Assembly: GCF_003171675.1 (NCBI RefSeq)
Contig: NZ_QFZQ01000001.1
Location: 868,001 to 932,000 of the forward strand
Source of the DNA: Reichenbachiella versicolor
GTDB taxonomy: Bacteria > Bacteroidota > Bacteroidia > Cytophagales > Cyclobacteriaceae
DNA: 64,000 bases
Reading direction: 5' to 3'
Part shown: one piece after another, positions 63,111 through 64,000 of the stretch
How the letters are laid out: the number at the start of each line of letters is the position of its first letter
Position numbering within the stretch: the first letter of the stretch is position 1
Notes under the pieces: model-generated
Database searches by the model: none
Told to the model about the DNA's origin: nothing
The model's input: the letters and a program-made list of their open reading frames with translations, nothing else
Program-made: the position numbers and the translations under genes

Positions 63111-64000
63111 ATGAATTTGATCCAAAAAACATTCGTCATTTCATTCTGTTTTTTATTTCTTTCAATAGTAGCATTAGCACAAGATTATAAGAATTCTTAT
63201 AATAAAGGTGTAAGGGCTTATAATAGAAGAGCTTATCCTGAGTCTATTAGTTTTTTAAAGGAAACTTTGAAATTAAAGCCAGACATGGAGCATGCTTGGT
63301 ATTTGACTGCTATGGCTCAGAAGAATCTAAAACATTATAAAGAAGCTTCTTATGCCTTTAAAAAGATTGAGTATTTGAATCCAGACTTCAACTCTATTTT
63401 TTATTTAGAGGCTGGAAAGATGTATGTAGAGATGGGAGAGTTCTCTTCTGCTAAAAAGTACTTACGGAATTATTTAAAAAAGACTTCTAAATCACCAAAG
63501 AACACATTAAAACGTCATGTTGGATATAATAGATTAAAGTATGCTGAATTAAGTAGAGACGTAAGGGTTATGTCTCCAACTACTTCAGATCCTGTAGAGG
63601 TGTCTTCTATAAATAGTTCATCAAATGACCTTACTCCACAAGTAAGTCCAACAGGTACTAAGATGTATTTTACAAGTTCACGGTCAGGAGGTGTATTATC
63701 CGATTCTGGTAAAGTGGCTCAAGATATCTTTTATTCTGATTTGGTCAATGGTCAATGGAGTACACCTCAATTAATGCCTGCTCCAATTAACTCTGATAAA
63801 GATGATTTTGGGGCTTCCTTTTCAGGGGATGGTCAAACAATGGTCTATGTTCGATGTGGTGAAAAAGAAAGTGTAGGCAATTGCGATTTGTATATTACTC
63901 ACTTAAAAGGAACGAAATGGACTGAACCTGTTAATATGGGCAATGTAGTTAATAGTCCTGAGTGGGATTCTCAACCTACAATAAGTTCAGATGGGACTCG
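63111..64000 (+). CDS. exported TPR and beta-propeller (PD40) protein, PorE/OmpA-type, C-terminus beyond window
   Basis: The frame from ATG 63111 runs open to the window edge (296 codons). Signal peptide about 1-21 ('FCFLFLSIVALAQ'). Residues about 22-125 contain TPR-like helices ('AYNRRAYPESISFLKETLKL', 'HAWYLTAMAQKNLKHYKEAS'). From about 160 there are PD40/TolB-type propeller repeats: 'LTPQVSPTGTKMYFTSSR', 'DFGASFSGDGQTMVYVRCG', 'DSQPTISSDGT'. This TPR-propeller order matches PorE and related envelope proteins that usually continue into an OmpA-like peptidoglycan-binding domain, but that end is not in the window. The first cysteine is not at a lipobox, whereas PorE is a lipoprotein, so a paralogue is as likely. 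Confidence 0.8.
   Translation, partial: MNLIQKTFVISFCFLFLSIVALAQDYKNSYNKGVRAYNRRAYPESISFLKETLKLKPDMEHAWYLTAMAQKNLKHYKEASYAFKKIEYLNPDFNSIFYLEAGKMYVEMGEFSSAKKYLRNYLKKTSKSPKNTLKRHVGYNRLKYAELSRDVRVMSPTTSDPVEVSSINSSSNDLTPQVSPTGTKMYFTSSRSGGVLSDSGKVAQDIFYSDLVNGQWSTPQLMPAPINSDKDDFGASFSGDGQTMVYVRCGEKESVGNCDLYITHLKGTKWTEPVNMGNVVNSPEWDSQPTISSDGT

Overview
The window looks like chromosomal DNA of a marine-type, AT-rich member of the Bacteroidota, most likely order Cytophagales (inference). Evidence: several secreted proteins end in the 'YPNP...G.Y' sorting signal of the type IX secretion system (T9SS); promoter-like boxes fit the Bacteroidota -7 consensus TAnnTTTG; Shine-Dalgarno sequences are mostly absent; and the families are typical of the phylum (TlpA/DUF4369 lipoproteins, LytTR regulators, M43 peptidases, a TPR/beta-propeller envelope protein). 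No rRNA, tRNA, IS element, prophage or CRISPR array was seen.

Layout. 1-3.2 kb: partial universal stress protein, divergent from a soluble PAS histidine kinase and a REC-CRP/FNR response regulator. 3.2-4.3 kb: a PrxQ/Bcp peroxidase followed by a striking non-coding array of thirteen 21-bp repeats. 4.3-6.6 kb: two-gene carboxynorspermidine/carboxyspermidine operon (polyamine synthesis). 6.6-13.7 kb: T9SS-exported protein plus PASTA protein, D-Ala-D-Ala ligase, T9SS-exported M43 metalloprotease. 13.8-19.0 kb: NifU-like and Mrp Fe-S proteins, divergent from dnaG-ribBA-unknown secreted protein.

19.4-44.6 kb is the accessory-looking part: five closely spaced co-directional genes encode (i) a 12-TM-type carrier fused to HEAT repeats and a cyclic-nucleotide-binding-like domain, (ii) a protein with three TIR/DUF4062-like modules, (iii) a STAND ATPase with a membrane segment, coiled coil and seven WD40 repeats, (iv) an outer-membrane beta-barrel protein, (v) a lipoprotein. 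They are followed by a giant T9SS-exported surface protein of about 4,857 residues. The set spans inner membrane, cytoplasm, outer membrane and cell surface and is the best candidate for an undescribed system; its function is not known from the sequence.

44.8-63 kb is mostly housekeeping: LytTR regulator, ribE, pcm, thioesterase, alaS-gatB-TlpA operon, M23 peptidase, CapA-like lipoprotein, MerR regulator, dprA, the acpP-fabF-rnc-nadE operon, and infC-rpmI-rplT. The window ends inside a TPR/beta-propeller protein reminiscent of PorE. Two housekeeping genes, rnc and infC, have no ATG, GTG or TTG at the expected start and probably begin at CTG and ATC. DnaG has lost three of its four zinc ligands.
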